NCBI GenBank assembly: GCA_948956705.1
Contig: CARCZS010000002.1
Location: 62,001 to 126,000 of the forward strand
DNA: 64,000 bases
Direction of reading: 5' to 3'
Source: an uncultured Phocaeicola sp.
GTDB lineage: Bacteria; Bacteroidota; Bacteroidia; Bacteroidales; Bacteroidaceae
A program made the position numbers and the translations under genes. Under the pieces are notes generated by a model that had not been told where the DNA came from, made no database searches, and saw only the letters and a list, made by a program, of their open reading frames with translations. Below are positions 16,413-25,084 of the stretch, one piece after another (position 1 is the stretch's first letter; every line of letters starts with the position of its first letter).

Positions 16413-17829
16413 GGTTACAGACGTGCCGATGGCACTTGCAGTGAAGATTGAGCTTTTCAAGCGTGGTTGTTTCGACTTCATCACCGTAAAGGATGGTTTG
16501 AAGCATGAGAAGCAAGAACACGCTTTGAAGATACTTACCGACAATGAACACGTTGAACTTTTGTACGGAGGTGCTGCCGGGGGTGCAAAATCATGGACGG
16601 GTGCGGTGTGGCTTCTGTTTATGTGCCTCTGTTATCCCGGTTCAAAGTGGTTTATCGGACGTGCCGAGTTAAAGCGTATCACACAATCTACACTTATCAC
16701 ATTTTACAAGGTTTGCAATCAGTACGGGGTTGATGATACCTTGTACAAGTATAACGGGCAATACAATTATATCGAATTTTTCAACGGTTCACGTATTGAC
16801 TTACTGGACTTGCAATATAAGCCGGGAGACCCTCTGTATGAGCGTTACGGCTCAATCGAATATACAGGCGGCTGGATTGAAGAGGGTGGCGAGGTGAATT
16901 TTGGAGCTTATGATACATTGAAAACACGTATCGGGCGACACCTTAACAATGAACTGGGGTTGAGGCGAAAGTTATTCATTACGTGCAACCCTAAAAAGAA
17001 TTGGATGTATGATACATTCTACAAGCCGGATAAGAAAGGGGAATTGCCCGAATATATGTACTACCTTGCTTGCCTTGTACAAGAAAATCCATTCATAGAC
17101 CCCGATTATATAGAGGGCTTGAAAACCACAAAGGATAAAGTAAAGCGTGAACGTCTTTTGAAAGGTAATTGGGAATATGACGATAACCCCAACGCCCTTT
17201 GTTCACATGATGCAATCTGTGAGATATTCGGGAATAAGATTTCAATCAAGACAGGTACAAACTATATTACAGGCGATATTGCACGCTTCGGAGCTGACTA
17301 TGCCCGTCTTGCCGTTTGGGACGGTTGGCATATCATAGAGCTACAATGTTTTCCCGTGTCTAAGACTACCGACATTCAGACGTGGATAATCAACAAGCAA
17401 AAGAAGTATAGAATACCCAACCATAAATGTATCGTTGATGAGGACGGTGTAGGCGGTGGAGTGGTGGATAATTGCGACATTCAGGGATTCGTGAACAACT
17501 CTACCCCTTTCAATGGTGAAAACTACCAAAACCTACAGACCCAATGCGGCTACAAGCTGGCAGACCACATAAACGCTACGGAAGTGGGGATAGATGAGGA
17601 TTTGATAAGCACTGCCGATAAGGAAGAAATCATAAGGGAACTGGAACAACTGCAAACATGGAAAGCTGATTCGGACGGGAAACTAAAATTGAAACCCAAA
17701 GAAGAAATCAAGATGGATATTGGTTGTTCCCCGGACTGGAGGGATATGTTTCTGATGCGAGCATGGTTTGACTATAACGAGTATGATATACCCGATGATA
17801 TAGAACGCAGATTAGGTATAACCGCTTAA
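16399..17829 (+). CDS. terL: Terminase large subunit
   Basis: This 476-residue packaging motor has a Walker A-like GGAAGGAKS at residues 57-65 and Walker B GGWIEEGGEV at about 157-166. A C-terminal RNase H-like nuclease carries TGDIARFGADYA, IVDEDGVGGGVVD and SPDWRDMF metal-binding acidic residues. It translocates phage DNA into the procapsid using ATP and cuts concatemers. The pair with the upstream small subunit and downstream portal is standard. Confidence 0.92.
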   Translation: MARSKVTDVPMALAVKIELFKRGCFDFITVKDGLKHEKQEHALKILTDNEHVELLYGGAAGGAKSWTGAVWLLFMCLCYPGSKWFIGRAELKRITQSTLITFYKVCNQYGVDDTLYKYNGQYNYIEFFNGSRIDLLDLQYKPGDPLYERYGSIEYTGGWIEEGGEVNFGAYDTLKTRIGRHLNNELGLRRKLFITCNPKKNWMYDTFYKPDKKGELPEYMYYLACLVQENPFIDPDYIEGLKTTKDKVKRERLLKGNWEYDDNPNALCSHDAICEIFGNKISIKTGTNYITGDIARFGADYARLAVWDGWHIIELQCFPVSKTTDIQTWIINKQKKYRIPNHKCIVDEDGVGGGVVDNCDIQGFVNNSTPFNGENYQNLQTQCGYKLADHINATEVGIDEDLISTADKEEIIRELEQLQTWKADSDGKLKLKPKEEIKMDIGCSPDWRDMFLMRAWFDYNEYDIPDDIERRLGITA

Positions 17830-17844
17830 AAACAATAAAGCAAA

Positions 17845-19269
17845 ATGGGATTATTAAACATTATTTCTAACGAGGTAAAGGCGGCTATTGGCTACCAACA
17901 AAACTTTGCCGACCTTTTGACGGCTAAGGATGTGACCCGTGCTCTTTCCATGATGAAAGCCCATGCGGAAGAAGCCGCCAATAATTTACGTGAGTATAAG
18001 ATTGACACTCACAAAGTGATGGAGCGTAAGGATAGAGCCGTTTACGATAAAAAAGGCAACTTTCTACGTTGGAGTAAACGGTGGAAAATCCCCATTCCTT
18101 ACCCTCAATTCATCAATGAAATTTCTTTGGTGTTTCTCTATGGCAGACCCGTAAAATGGCAACAGCTTTCAACGGGTACGGATTATGCTTTTCAGAACTA
18201 CAAAGATTGGCTGAATGAAATACATTTCAATGCCAAAGTTAGAGAGGCTAAACGTTTGGCTGGTGCGGAGGGCATTTCTGCCATTCTTTACCATGTGTAC
18301 CGGGATAGTGATAATAAACCATCCCTTTTGCTGAATGTGTTGAGCCGGGAAAACAACGATGATATTTATACCATTCGTGACCAATACAAACGGATTACCG
18401 CTTTTGCGTGGGGTTACTATCTGACAGAGGCAGGCAACAATACCGTTTACCATGTGGATATATACACTAAAGAGACTGTATATCGTGCCAAACGTGGCAA
18501 AATGGGTTGGGAGGTTGAGATAAAGGATAATCCAATAGGGAAAATTCCCGTGCTGATATTTGAGCAAACGCCCGAACATAAGGAGGTGCAACCCATGATT
18601 GAACGCTCTGAAATAATGGAAAGCACCGATGCAGATACTAATGACCGCTTTTCTAACCCGGCAATGGTGGCTACTTCTGAAATCCTCAATAGCTTGCCAA
18701 AGTCGGAAGAAGAAGCCAAACTGTTTATTCTCAAAAATGGCGGTGATGTACGCTACCTTACATGGAATGAGGCGAGCGAAAGCAAAAAGAATGAGTTTGA
18801 AAGATTGGATAAACACATTCTTTCAAAGTCTTTCACGCCCAACATTGATTTTGACAATATGAAATCATTAGGCAACCTTTCGGCAAAGGCTATACGCAAA
18901 GTGATGTTGCTTGCCGTTATCAAGGCAGAACGCCACAAGGAAAAGCACGATGATTATATGAAACGCCACGCTAATCTTATGATAGCTATTTTAGGTAATG
19001 TGCTTGACTATCGGCATAAGGCTGAATATGATGCCTTGCTGTTAAGGCATGAGTTCCAAGAGCCTTTCGGGGAAGATGTGAGCGAATTGCTTGCCGACCT
19101 ATCTAAGCAATACAATGATGGGGCATTGAGCCGTGAAACCTATGTAGAATTGTCCTACCTTGTAAAAGATGCGAAACAAGAAATAGAGCGGCTAAAACAA
19201 GAAGAAGCGGAACGGATGGAGCAACAAATGGAGTTAAACAAAATGGACGTTTTCGGAGGGGCTGAATAA
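17845..19269 (+). CDS. Portal protein, SPP1 gp6-like
   Basis: This 474-residue protein fits the SPP1 gp6-type portal family by the INEISLVFLYGRPVKWQQ and EKIPVLIFEQ-like segments, helical ends, and its place between terL and the head-morphogenesis gene. It would form the dodecameric ring through which DNA enters and exits the capsid. The C-terminal tail is helical and charged. Confidence 0.8.
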   Translation: MGLLNIISNEVKAAIGYQQNFADLLTAKDVTRALSMMKAHAEEAANNLREYKIDTHKVMERKDRAVYDKKGNFLRWSKRWKIPIPYPQFINEISLVFLYGRPVKWQQLSTGTDYAFQNYKDWLNEIHFNAKVREAKRLAGAEGISAILYHVYRDSDNKPSLLLNVLSRENNDDIYTIRDQYKRITAFAWGYYLTEAGNNTVYHVDIYTKETVYRAKRGKMGWEVEIKDNPIGKIPVLIFEQTPEHKEVQPMIERSEIMESTDADTNDRFSNPAMVATSEILNSLPKSEEEAKLFILKNGGDVRYLTWNEASESKKNEFERLDKHILSKSFTPNIDFDNMKSLGNLSAKAIRKVMLLAVIKAERHKEKHDDYMKRHANLMIAILGNVLDYRHKAEYDALLLRHEFQEPFGEDVSELLADLSKQYNDGALSRETYVELSYLVKDAKQEIERLKQEEAERMEQQMELNKMDVFGGAE

Positions 19270-19598
19270 TGGAAATAAAGACAAAATACAATGTTGGCGA
19301 TAAGGTTTGGATTATGCGCAATAATAAGCCGGAGAAAATCCAAATTAGCAATATTGAAGTGGAGGTAATAGGTGATGTACCTGTAGGTACTTGTTCCCTT
19401 TCGGGGGAGTATTATACCAAAATTATATATGTAGAGGTGCAAAGAAGTGAATATAGAAGTTTTGGTGATAAAGACCCAATTTGTAAGCATAATGAATGTA
19501 ATTGCTTCAATACTAAAAAAGATTTGTTATACAGTTTCTTAGATGATAGCGACTATGGCAAAGAAGAAACAGACATCAACGCAGAACTACCATTGTAG
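19269..19598 (+). CDS. Hypothetical protein
   Basis: This 109-residue, partly beta-rich protein (VGDKVWIMRNNKPEKIQISN) shares its first base with the portal stop. Its C-terminal half has CKHNECNCFN, a possible metal cluster. It overlaps the following small gene. The function is unknown. Confidence 0.55.
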   Translation: MEIKTKYNVGDKVWIMRNNKPEKIQISNIEVEVIGDVPVGTCSLSGEYYTKIIYVEVQRSEYRSFGDKDPICKHNECNCFNTKKDLLYSFLDDSDYGKEETDINAELPL

Positions 19599-19728
19599 GG
19601 ACTGCAAACACGCTTTCGACTTCCACGAATTGAACTGGAAAGGTGAGCCGTTCTTATGCAAATGCCCTTTCCATAAATACAGCAAGTTTTTAGATAAGGA
19701 CTATTGCGCCAACTTTAAACTAAAGTAG
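19555..19728 (+). CDS. Small zinc-ribbon-like protein
   Basis: This 57-residue protein starts MAKKKQTSTQNYHCRDCKHA and has CRDC and CKCPFH pairs that could bind zinc. It overlaps the upstream gene in another frame. A short stand-alone zinc ribbon is common in phage head operons; its function is unknown. Confidence 0.5.
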   Translation: MAKKKQTSTQNYHCRDCKHAFDFHELNWKGEPFLCKCPFHKYSKFLDKDYCANFKLK

Positions 19729-19732
19729 TGGC

Positions 19733-22342
19733 ATGGCAAAGAAGAAGTACATAGACTATAAGAAGATGCAAGCGGAGCTTTTCAAGAGAACGGAGGGTTA
19801 CGCTGCCAATGTCCGTATCATCTACCAACAAGTATTTGAGCGAATAATTAACTTGGTAAAGGGTACGGAGTTGGAGGATGGGAAGCCTTTCTCTTTTGCC
19901 GACTATGGGTATAGTGAGGAAGTTACGCCCATTCTTAGGGATATGTACAGCCGTGTTTACCAAATTATCCGGGGCGGTGTAGAAAAGGAATGGCTTGCAT
20001 CTAACGAGAATAACGATGCTTTGGTTAAAAGTGTGTTCGGTGAACAATCAATAAAAGATAATCACTTTGCCCGTTTCTTCAAGCGCAACAAAGAGGCTAT
20101 GGATGCTTTCTTTGCCCGTAAGAGTGGTGACGGTGGTTTGAATCTCTCTCAAAAGGTTTGGCGATATACGGGTATGTTCCGTGATGAGCTGGAAAATACT
20201 TTGGATTTGGCGATTGGTGAGGGTGTTCCGGCTAATCGTTTGGCGGCTCAGATAAAGAAGTATCTACAAGACCCCGATAAGTTTTACAGGCGTTTCCGTA
20301 TCAAGGTAGGGGAAGATGAGAACGGGCAACCTATCTATGGTAGAAAGTGGAAACGCAGGGTTTGGGACAAAGAAGCCAACTCCTACAAATGGGTGGATGA
20401 TAGCCCGAAACATTTTCATCCGGGGCGGGGCGTGTACCGTTCATCCGCACGTAACGCCCAAAGGCTTGCACGGACTGAAACCAACATTGCGTATCGTACA
20501 GCCGATTTTGAGCGTTGGGCGCAACTCGACTTTGTGGTAGGCATTGAAATCAAGTTATCCAACAATCATCCCGTATCTGACATTTGCGATGATTTGAAAG
20601 GTGTGTACCCTAAAACATTCTGTTGGAAAGGGTGGCACCCGAATTGCCGTTGCTATCAAGTACCCGTACTGGCAAAACAAGAAGAATTGGACGAAATGCT
20701 GGATAAGATTTTGGACGGGGATAATCCGGCAACGGTGGAATGTGAGGAAAAGGTAAAAGAGCTGCCATCTCAATTTACCGGGTGGATGCAAGACAATGAG
20801 CAACGCATCAAGGATGCAACGGAGAAAGGGACTTTGCCCTACTTCCTACGGGACAATGAAAAGGTTATCTATCCACCGACTGCAAAAGAGATAGCGAAAG
20901 CCCGGCACGAAGCCCGGACGGAAGCGGAAGCAAATGCCATCCGGCAACGGTGGAATGTGAGAAAAGCGACCTATCACTATGGTAATAATATGCTCCGTGT
21001 TATGGGTGGTATTTCTGACGTTGATACTACGGCTTTAGCTGAGGCTCTAAAACACCCTGATTTGTCCGCTATCATGTTGGAAGCCCGTAAACTGAAAGTT
21101 ATAGGCAAGGATATTTATTCACTGGGTTACATAGATAGCCCTATGGAGGTGGCTAAAAAGTTCTCTTTAGCCGATGCAAAAGCCGTAAACAAGGCGGTTG
21201 CTGATAAGCTGGCACAATGGGATAGCCTTTCTTTGGAACAACAATTAAAGAAACTGAATTTTGAAGCATACGACTTCTTAGGTGGTAACTATCACAATGT
21301 ACAACAGAAGTACCCAACGTGGCAGGTGTCACAACAAGCCTATGTTAAACAGATTGGCATTGTTCAAGATAAGATAGATTGGAAAGCCATCAAGGATAAC
21401 TATGCCGACCTATCTAAGTTCTCTACCAAGTCCAAGCCTTACCAATCGCTCATTGCACAGCTTGAAAATGCAATCAACGGCAATGATAAAGCAATGGCAC
21501 AACAAACCATTACGGAACTCAATGTAAGGAAAGAAAGCATTGAAAAAGCCGCTGCCAAGCGTAAATCAAAAGTAAAGGAGGTTAAGTTTAAGGATTCCGA
21601 TTTTACGCAGGAAAGAAAGGATGAGGCGAAATGGTTTATTCATAGTTCAGATGCAAACGATTATTTCTTTGATAATGCCGTGGATATGTGGAAACTTGCA
21701 AGCACCAATGAAAAGGCGGCTATGTATCAATATACGGCTGGTAGTAGTTATATAACAGAGCCTTTGCGTGCTATTAAGGGATATTATCACTACTATGGTA
21801 GTAGATTGTCCGAAGCTGAAAAGCATATTGCCGATATGACCCAATATATAGCCCGAAGCACACTTAAAGATGATGTTTGGGTAAAGCGTGACGAAATCAG
21901 TGCTTTTGTAAACTATCGGTTTGGGCTGTCTGATTTGGATGCTTATATATCTGACCCGTCTAAGCTTGTTGGCAAGGTTGGTACGGATGATTCCTTTATG
22001 TCGTGTGGTAATTGCCGGAATACGAACTTTGGAAGTAAGCCCGTTTGTCTGAATATCTATTGTCCGAAAGGTACACAAATGACCTACGCAGAGCCTTTTT
22101 CTGCATTTGGTTCAAGCCATGACAATGGGGACTATTGTCCGGGTAAGAAGTGGAACGGAACTTCTAAGCCTACAACAACGGGGGAAAATGAAATCATCCT
22201 ACAGCGTGGCACTAAATTCAGAATAACCAAAGCTGAATATACAAATGGTAAATGGTATATAGATATGGAAGTTTTGGAACAAAGCCCAAAAGAGATAAAG
22301 GAAATGGTTACTACTTCGATGGGATTCTATTGCAAGTATTGA
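19733..22342 (+). CDS. gpF/gp7-like head morphogenesis protein with C-terminal ADP-ribosyltransferase domain
   Basis: This is an 869-residue fusion. Residues 1-330 resemble SPP1 gp7/Mu gpF minor head proteins, with ARTETNIAYRTADFERW at about 246 and the closing WHPNCRCYQVPV at about 300. A helical middle region follows. The last about 180 residues look like a VIP2-type ADP-ribosyltransferase: a basic strand with R near 718, a serine-containing motif near 754 (SFMSCG), PKGTQMTYAEPFSAF, then the E818-x-E820 motif (GENEIILQRGTKF). Together these match the R-S-E class, so the enzyme likely transfers ADP-ribose from NAD to a protein. Being part of an injected or head-associated protein, it could act on the host early in infection. 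A cysteine-rich insertion near 755-780 is unusual. The gene is followed by a terminator and then a minus-strand ADP-ribosylglycohydrolase. Confidence 0.82.
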   Translation: MAKKKYIDYKKMQAELFKRTEGYAANVRIIYQQVFERIINLVKGTELEDGKPFSFADYGYSEEVTPILRDMYSRVYQIIRGGVEKEWLASNENNDALVKSVFGEQSIKDNHFARFFKRNKEAMDAFFARKSGDGGLNLSQKVWRYTGMFRDELENTLDLAIGEGVPANRLAAQIKKYLQDPDKFYRRFRIKVGEDENGQPIYGRKWKRRVWDKEANSYKWVDDSPKHFHPGRGVYRSSARNAQRLARTETNIAYRTADFERWAQLDFVVGIEIKLSNNHPVSDICDDLKGVYPKTFCWKGWHPNCRCYQVPVLAKQEELDEMLDKILDGDNPATVECEEKVKELPSQFTGWMQDNEQRIKDATEKGTLPYFLRDNEKVIYPPTAKEIAKARHEARTEAEANAIRQRWNVRKATYHYGNNMLRVMGGISDVDTTALAEALKHPDLSAIMLEARKLKVIGKDIYSLGYIDSPMEVAKKFSLADAKAVNKAVADKLAQWDSLSLEQQLKKLNFEAYDFLGGNYHNVQQKYPTWQVSQQAYVKQIGIVQDKIDWKAIKDNYADLSKFSTKSKPYQSLIAQLENAINGNDKAMAQQTITELNVRKESIEKAAAKRKSKVKEVKFKDSDFTQERKDEAKWFIHSSDANDYFFDNAVDMWKLASTNEKAAMYQYTAGSSYITEPLRAIKGYYHYYGSRLSEAEKHIADMTQYIARSTLKDDVWVKRDEISAFVNYRFGLSDLDAYISDPSKLVGKVGTDDSFMSCGNCRNTNFGSKPVCLNIYCPKGTQMTYAEPFSAFGSSHDNGDYCPGKKWNGTSKPTTTGENEIILQRGTKFRITKAEYTNGKWYIDMEVLEQSPKEIKEMVTTSMGFYCKY

Positions 22343-22348
22343 CACAAT

Positions 22349-22383
22349 AAAGGCGCACCGTTACTGATGCGCCTTTGCTTTTT
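22349..22383. terminator. Bidirectional intrinsic terminator
   Basis: AAAGGCGCA (22349-22357) pairs with TGCGCCTTT (22368-22376) in a 9-bp stem with a 10-base loop, followed by T-rich sequence. It lies between the converging plus-strand structural gene and the minus-strand accessory island. Confidence 0.8.
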
Positions 22384-22385
22384 GT

Positions 22386-22718
22386 TTAGCCTTTGATATA
22401 GGTGGATTGATACAGGTCTTTGAAGCCCTCTATATCCGTCCTTTCGGCATACTTGCAGTATCTATTGAAAAGTACCGCTTTCAGTGTGATAGGCACACCA
22501 TCGTACATTTCAAAGTTGGATAGCCCGGCATTTGTGTACTCTTTTAGGATGGGGGCAATACGTTCACACCCGGCATCGCTTGCAAGTTCGGTTTGCTCAG
22601 TCCACCATTTTTCACCAAGCCAAAACATTTGTTTGTCGGCTTCTCTGAAAGGGCATTCTTTCTCTCCTTTGTAATAGATGCAAAGGTGAGTTAATGAGTT
22701 GTTTTTTGTTTTTGTCAT
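22386..22718 (-). CDS. Hypothetical protein
   Basis: This 110-residue protein starts MTKTKNNSLTHLCIYYKGEK and is last in the accessory island. It has several aromatic residues (FWLGEKWWTEQTELASD) and two cysteine-containing segments. No domain is recognised. Confidence 0.6.
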   Translation of the reverse strand: MTKTKNNSLTHLCIYYKGEKECPFREADKQMFWLGEKWWTEQTELASDAGCERIAPILKEYTNAGLSNFEMYDGVPITLKAVLFNRYCKYAERTDIEGFKDLYQSTYIKG

Positions 22719-22728
22719 AACAACTTGT

Positions 22729-23496
22729 TTAAATTACTTCGATTTTAGTGTTATAGAAGCATCCAATAACATTACGCATATCATCAGGAAGTATTCTTAG
22801 AGCATTCCAAATGAAACTATCTGGTATGCCCCAAAGTGCTTCTGCCATTGAGCCTACTATTGCCCCTATCGTGTCGCTATCACCACCCCATGAAATTGCC
22901 CGTCTGATTGCATCCTCAAAAGAGGTGCTTACACGAATAATTTTCAAACAAAGCGGCACAGTGCCTTGACACGTTTCATCAAATATTCCAGCATAATAAT
23001 CGTTTACCATGAATTGAGGATAGTACGATTGCATTATATTCTCATATACTTTCTGATTGTGGGTTGTCCTCAAATAATAAATGGCGTGTGCGACTGCTAC
23101 AGCTCCTTTAACTCCCTCCGGGTGATTATGGGTTACTATAGCCGTTTTCTCTGCCTCCATCAAAACCTTATCTAAGTTGTCATAAGCCCATGCAACCGGG
23201 GAAACACGCATTGCAGAGCCATTGCCGAAGCTGTTATATGGTTGTGGGTTGTCTGAGGCTATCCAGCGGGCAAAGCTGCCACCGTATGCCCCTTTCGGAT
23301 TGGGGTATGCCCTACACCATTGGAGAAACTTTTCTTTGTAGCTTACGCCCGTATTGATTGCATCCGCTACCGCTATAGTACAAATTGTATCGTCTGTAAA
23401 CGTGCTATCCTTTGTGAATAGTTCAAAGTTGTAGTTATCTGTATTGTTGAACTCAAAGCGTGAGCCTACAATATCGCCTATAATTGCTCCTAACAT
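22729..23496 (-). CDS. ADP-ribosylglycohydrolase (ARH/DraG family)
   Basis: This 255-residue enzyme starts at 23496 (MLGAIIGDIVGSRFEF), the family's usual N-terminus. It has FTDDT at about 33-37 (metal-binding aspartates), HNHPEGVKGA, and the SWGGDSDTIGAI motif near residue 200. ARH enzymes remove ADP-ribose from proteins or cleave ADP-ribose adducts. The ART domain gene lies immediately opposite, so this may reverse that modification, protect the lysogen, or be unrelated. ARH assignment is strong; the pairing is an inference. Confidence 0.88.
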   Translation of the reverse strand: MLGAIIGDIVGSRFEFNNTDNYNFELFTKDSTFTDDTICTIAVADAINTGVSYKEKFLQWCRAYPNPKGAYGGSFARWIASDNPQPYNSFGNGSAMRVSPVAWAYDNLDKVLMEAEKTAIVTHNHPEGVKGAVAVAHAIYYLRTTHNQKVYENIMQSYYPQFMVNDYYAGIFDETCQGTVPLCLKIIRVSTSFEDAIRRAISWGGDSDTIGAIVGSMAEALWGIPDSFIWNALRILPDDMRNVIGCFYNTKIEVI

Positions 23497-23497
23497 A

Positions 23498-23773
23498 TTA
23501 CTTGAAATTTTGATTGAAAAAACGCTCTGCTTTAATTCTATGATATTTAGCTTCACGGTACTTATGTTTGTAGTACCATCGTGTAACAAATGAAGATTCT
23601 GCCAGTTTAATGAGCATTGCAGATTCTCTTAAAAAAAGAGCCGATACAATATGCTTTTCTGTAGATTCTATTGTAGATGCACAAGCCTTTTGAAAATCTT
23701 CTAAAGATTCATTCATGCCCTCAAATGCTTTCAAAAGGGATTTTGTCATTTCTTTCGTAATACATTCATCCAT
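23498..23773 (-). CDS. Hypothetical helical protein
   Basis: This 91-residue protein begins at 23773 (MDECITKEMTKSLLKAFEGM); upstream on the minus strand is the strong ribosome-binding sequence AAAGGAGG about seven bases before, deciding the start. It is mostly helical with a basic C-terminus. It lies just before the ADP-ribosylglycohydrolase gene. Confidence 0.6.
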   Translation of the reverse strand: MDECITKEMTKSLLKAFEGMNESLEDFQKACASTIESTEKHIVSALFLRESAMLIKLAESSFVTRWYYKHKYREAKYHRIKAERFFNQNFK

Positions 23774-24017
23774 TGTTAGCCTCCTTTCTTTTGCCTCTGT
23801 TTGATTGCTTAGTATGAAGTGTGCCATACCTAACAATCGCCTTTCTTCCCATGTGTTCACCATTCCTTAAAACATTCCAAAGAGATTCTTTAGACACCCC
23901 TACTACTTCGGTTGGCAATAGCTCATATATAGCCGTAATGCTTCCAAAGTAGTAGTGACGTTTACCCTTGTATGGCTCTTTCAATTCTACATGAATAACT
24001 TTTCTTTGCTGTTTCAT
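23766..24017 (-). CDS. Small hypothetical protein
   Basis: This 83-residue protein starts MKQQRKVIHVELKEPYKGKR and contains a helix-turn-helix-like middle (EVVGVSKESLWNVLRNGEHM). It may bind DNA, but this is uncertain. It overlaps the next gene and has operator-like site 5 directly upstream, so it heads a separate transcript with the ADP-ribosylglycohydrolase. Confidence 0.6.
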   Translation of the reverse strand: MKQQRKVIHVELKEPYKGKRHYYFGSITAIYELLPTEVVGVSKESLWNVLRNGEHMGRKAIVRYGTLHTKQSNRGKRKEANNG

Positions 24018-24024
24018 TGCTATA

Positions 24025-24047
24025 TGTGTTCTATAAACGCAAAATTA
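24025..24047 (-). promoter_or_regulatory. Palindromic operator-like site 5 with -7 element
   Basis: Read on the minus strand, the core is TGCGTT-TATAG-AACACA. A TAATTTTG element (24040-24047 on the plus map) precedes and slightly overlaps it, so here the palindrome sits at the transcription start rather than upstream of -7, a repressor-type position. Confidence 0.65.
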
Positions 24048-24126
24048 CTATATTATATTTAATAAAACAAATGTTTACCGAGTTTATTTTATTATACAAG
24101 GTTAATGCGGTCTATCTCCATTGTGT

Positions 24127-24411
24127 TTATCCTTTTATTCGTCCTAAAAAAGACAATTTTAATATATCGCATTCCAAACCTATAACGGCAAACTCCAACA
24201 TAGCATTATCATCAGAAAGGTCATTAACCTTTAGAATTGGATAATCTTCTCCGGTACTGGTTACATATCCCTCTTGTGAAATATCATCTGTTATGTGCTC
24301 ATCGCTGGTATTACCAAAATATGAATCAAGACTTTTGATGATATGCTTGTTTAAATAATCCTCACTATACACAGAGGCTATTTTAGCTTGCTTCCTAAGT
24401 GCGTACCTCAT
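24127..24411 (-). CDS. Hypothetical protein, paralogue of the 8932 gene
   Basis: This 94-residue protein starts MRYALRKQAKIASVYSEDYL, similar to the gene at 8932-9195 in the N-terminal third. The C-terminal part is acidic and different. It has a ribosome-binding GAAAGGA upstream. The function is unknown. Confidence 0.6.
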   Translation of the reverse strand: MRYALRKQAKIASVYSEDYLNKHIIKSLDSYFGNTSDEHITDDISQEGYVTSTGEDYPILKVNDLSDDNAMLEFAVIGLECDILKLSFLGRIKG

Positions 24412-24433
24412 TCTTCAATTCCTTTCTGATTTA

Positions 24434-24634
24434 TTATGAGGGGGTATACAATTCATATCCATCATCCCAAAGACTATCACTGCGAAAATTAAAAAAATCT
24501 TCCAAAGAGATACGTACGCCATCTTCTAAAAGAAGAAATCCATTTTCAATAGTCATCCATTCGTCAGAGGAAAAGAAACGGTGCGTAACCTTCTTACCCT
24601 CTTTCATTGCTTGTATAGCTTCTTCTTTACTCAT
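24434..24634 (-). CDS. Tad2/DUF2829-like small protein, possible anti-defence
   Basis: This 66-residue protein has MSKEEAIQAMKEGKKVTHRF at the start, a central EDG and acidic aromatic C-terminus (WDDGYELY). This fits the DUF2829/Tad2-type layout (FEEAL..M..GKKV.R..W...). Known Tad2 proteins sequester Thoeris signalling molecules. The match is only partial, and many related small phage proteins have no known activity, so this stays tentative. Confidence 0.5.
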   Translation of the reverse strand: MSKEEAIQAMKEGKKVTHRFFSSDEWMTIENGFLLLEDGVRISLEDFFNFRSDSLWDDGYELYTPS

Positions 24635-24654
24635 ATCTATATTTTTTTTGAATG

Positions 24655-25062
24655 TTATCCATTATACAGCCCAACACTATCACGTTTACTTCTTATCACA
24701 ACTTTAGCTATCTCATCAATATTAGCACATAAAAGTTCAAAGAATTTTCTTGTACATATACCCTGTTCTTCATGCGTCATTTGTCTATCAACAACAAAAC
24801 CTATTGTTTCATCCATGCGGTCAGTTATATTATTTGCTATCCAGTCATGTACATCAAATGTACCTTTCGGGTATTCATCCTCTAAGCCTCTGATAGTCCA
24901 CAAGCCGCCATCCATAAGTATGTAATGACACAATATTTTGCTTATATATAAATGCAAATCAGCCCTCTCTCCACTTCCATAACCGGGCATATTGACAAGA
25001 ATATATCTACCGATTGTTTTATTTAGTATCATCCATAAAAGATGCTTTTCTCTTTTTGTCAT
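24655..25062 (-). CDS. Hypothetical protein
   Basis: This 135-residue protein starts MTKREKHLLWMILNKTIGRY, with a ribosome-binding AAAGGAG upstream. It has a DGGLWTIRGLEDEYPKG segment and is helical otherwise. The function is unknown. Confidence 0.6.
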   Translation of the reverse strand: MTKREKHLLWMILNKTIGRYILVNMPGYGSGERADLHLYISKILCHYILMDGGLWTIRGLEDEYPKGTFDVHDWIANNITDRMDETIGFVVDRQMTHEEQGICTRKFFELLCANIDEIAKVVIRSKRDSVGLYNG

Positions 25063-25084
25063 ATTAGCTCCTTTCTCTAATTAT

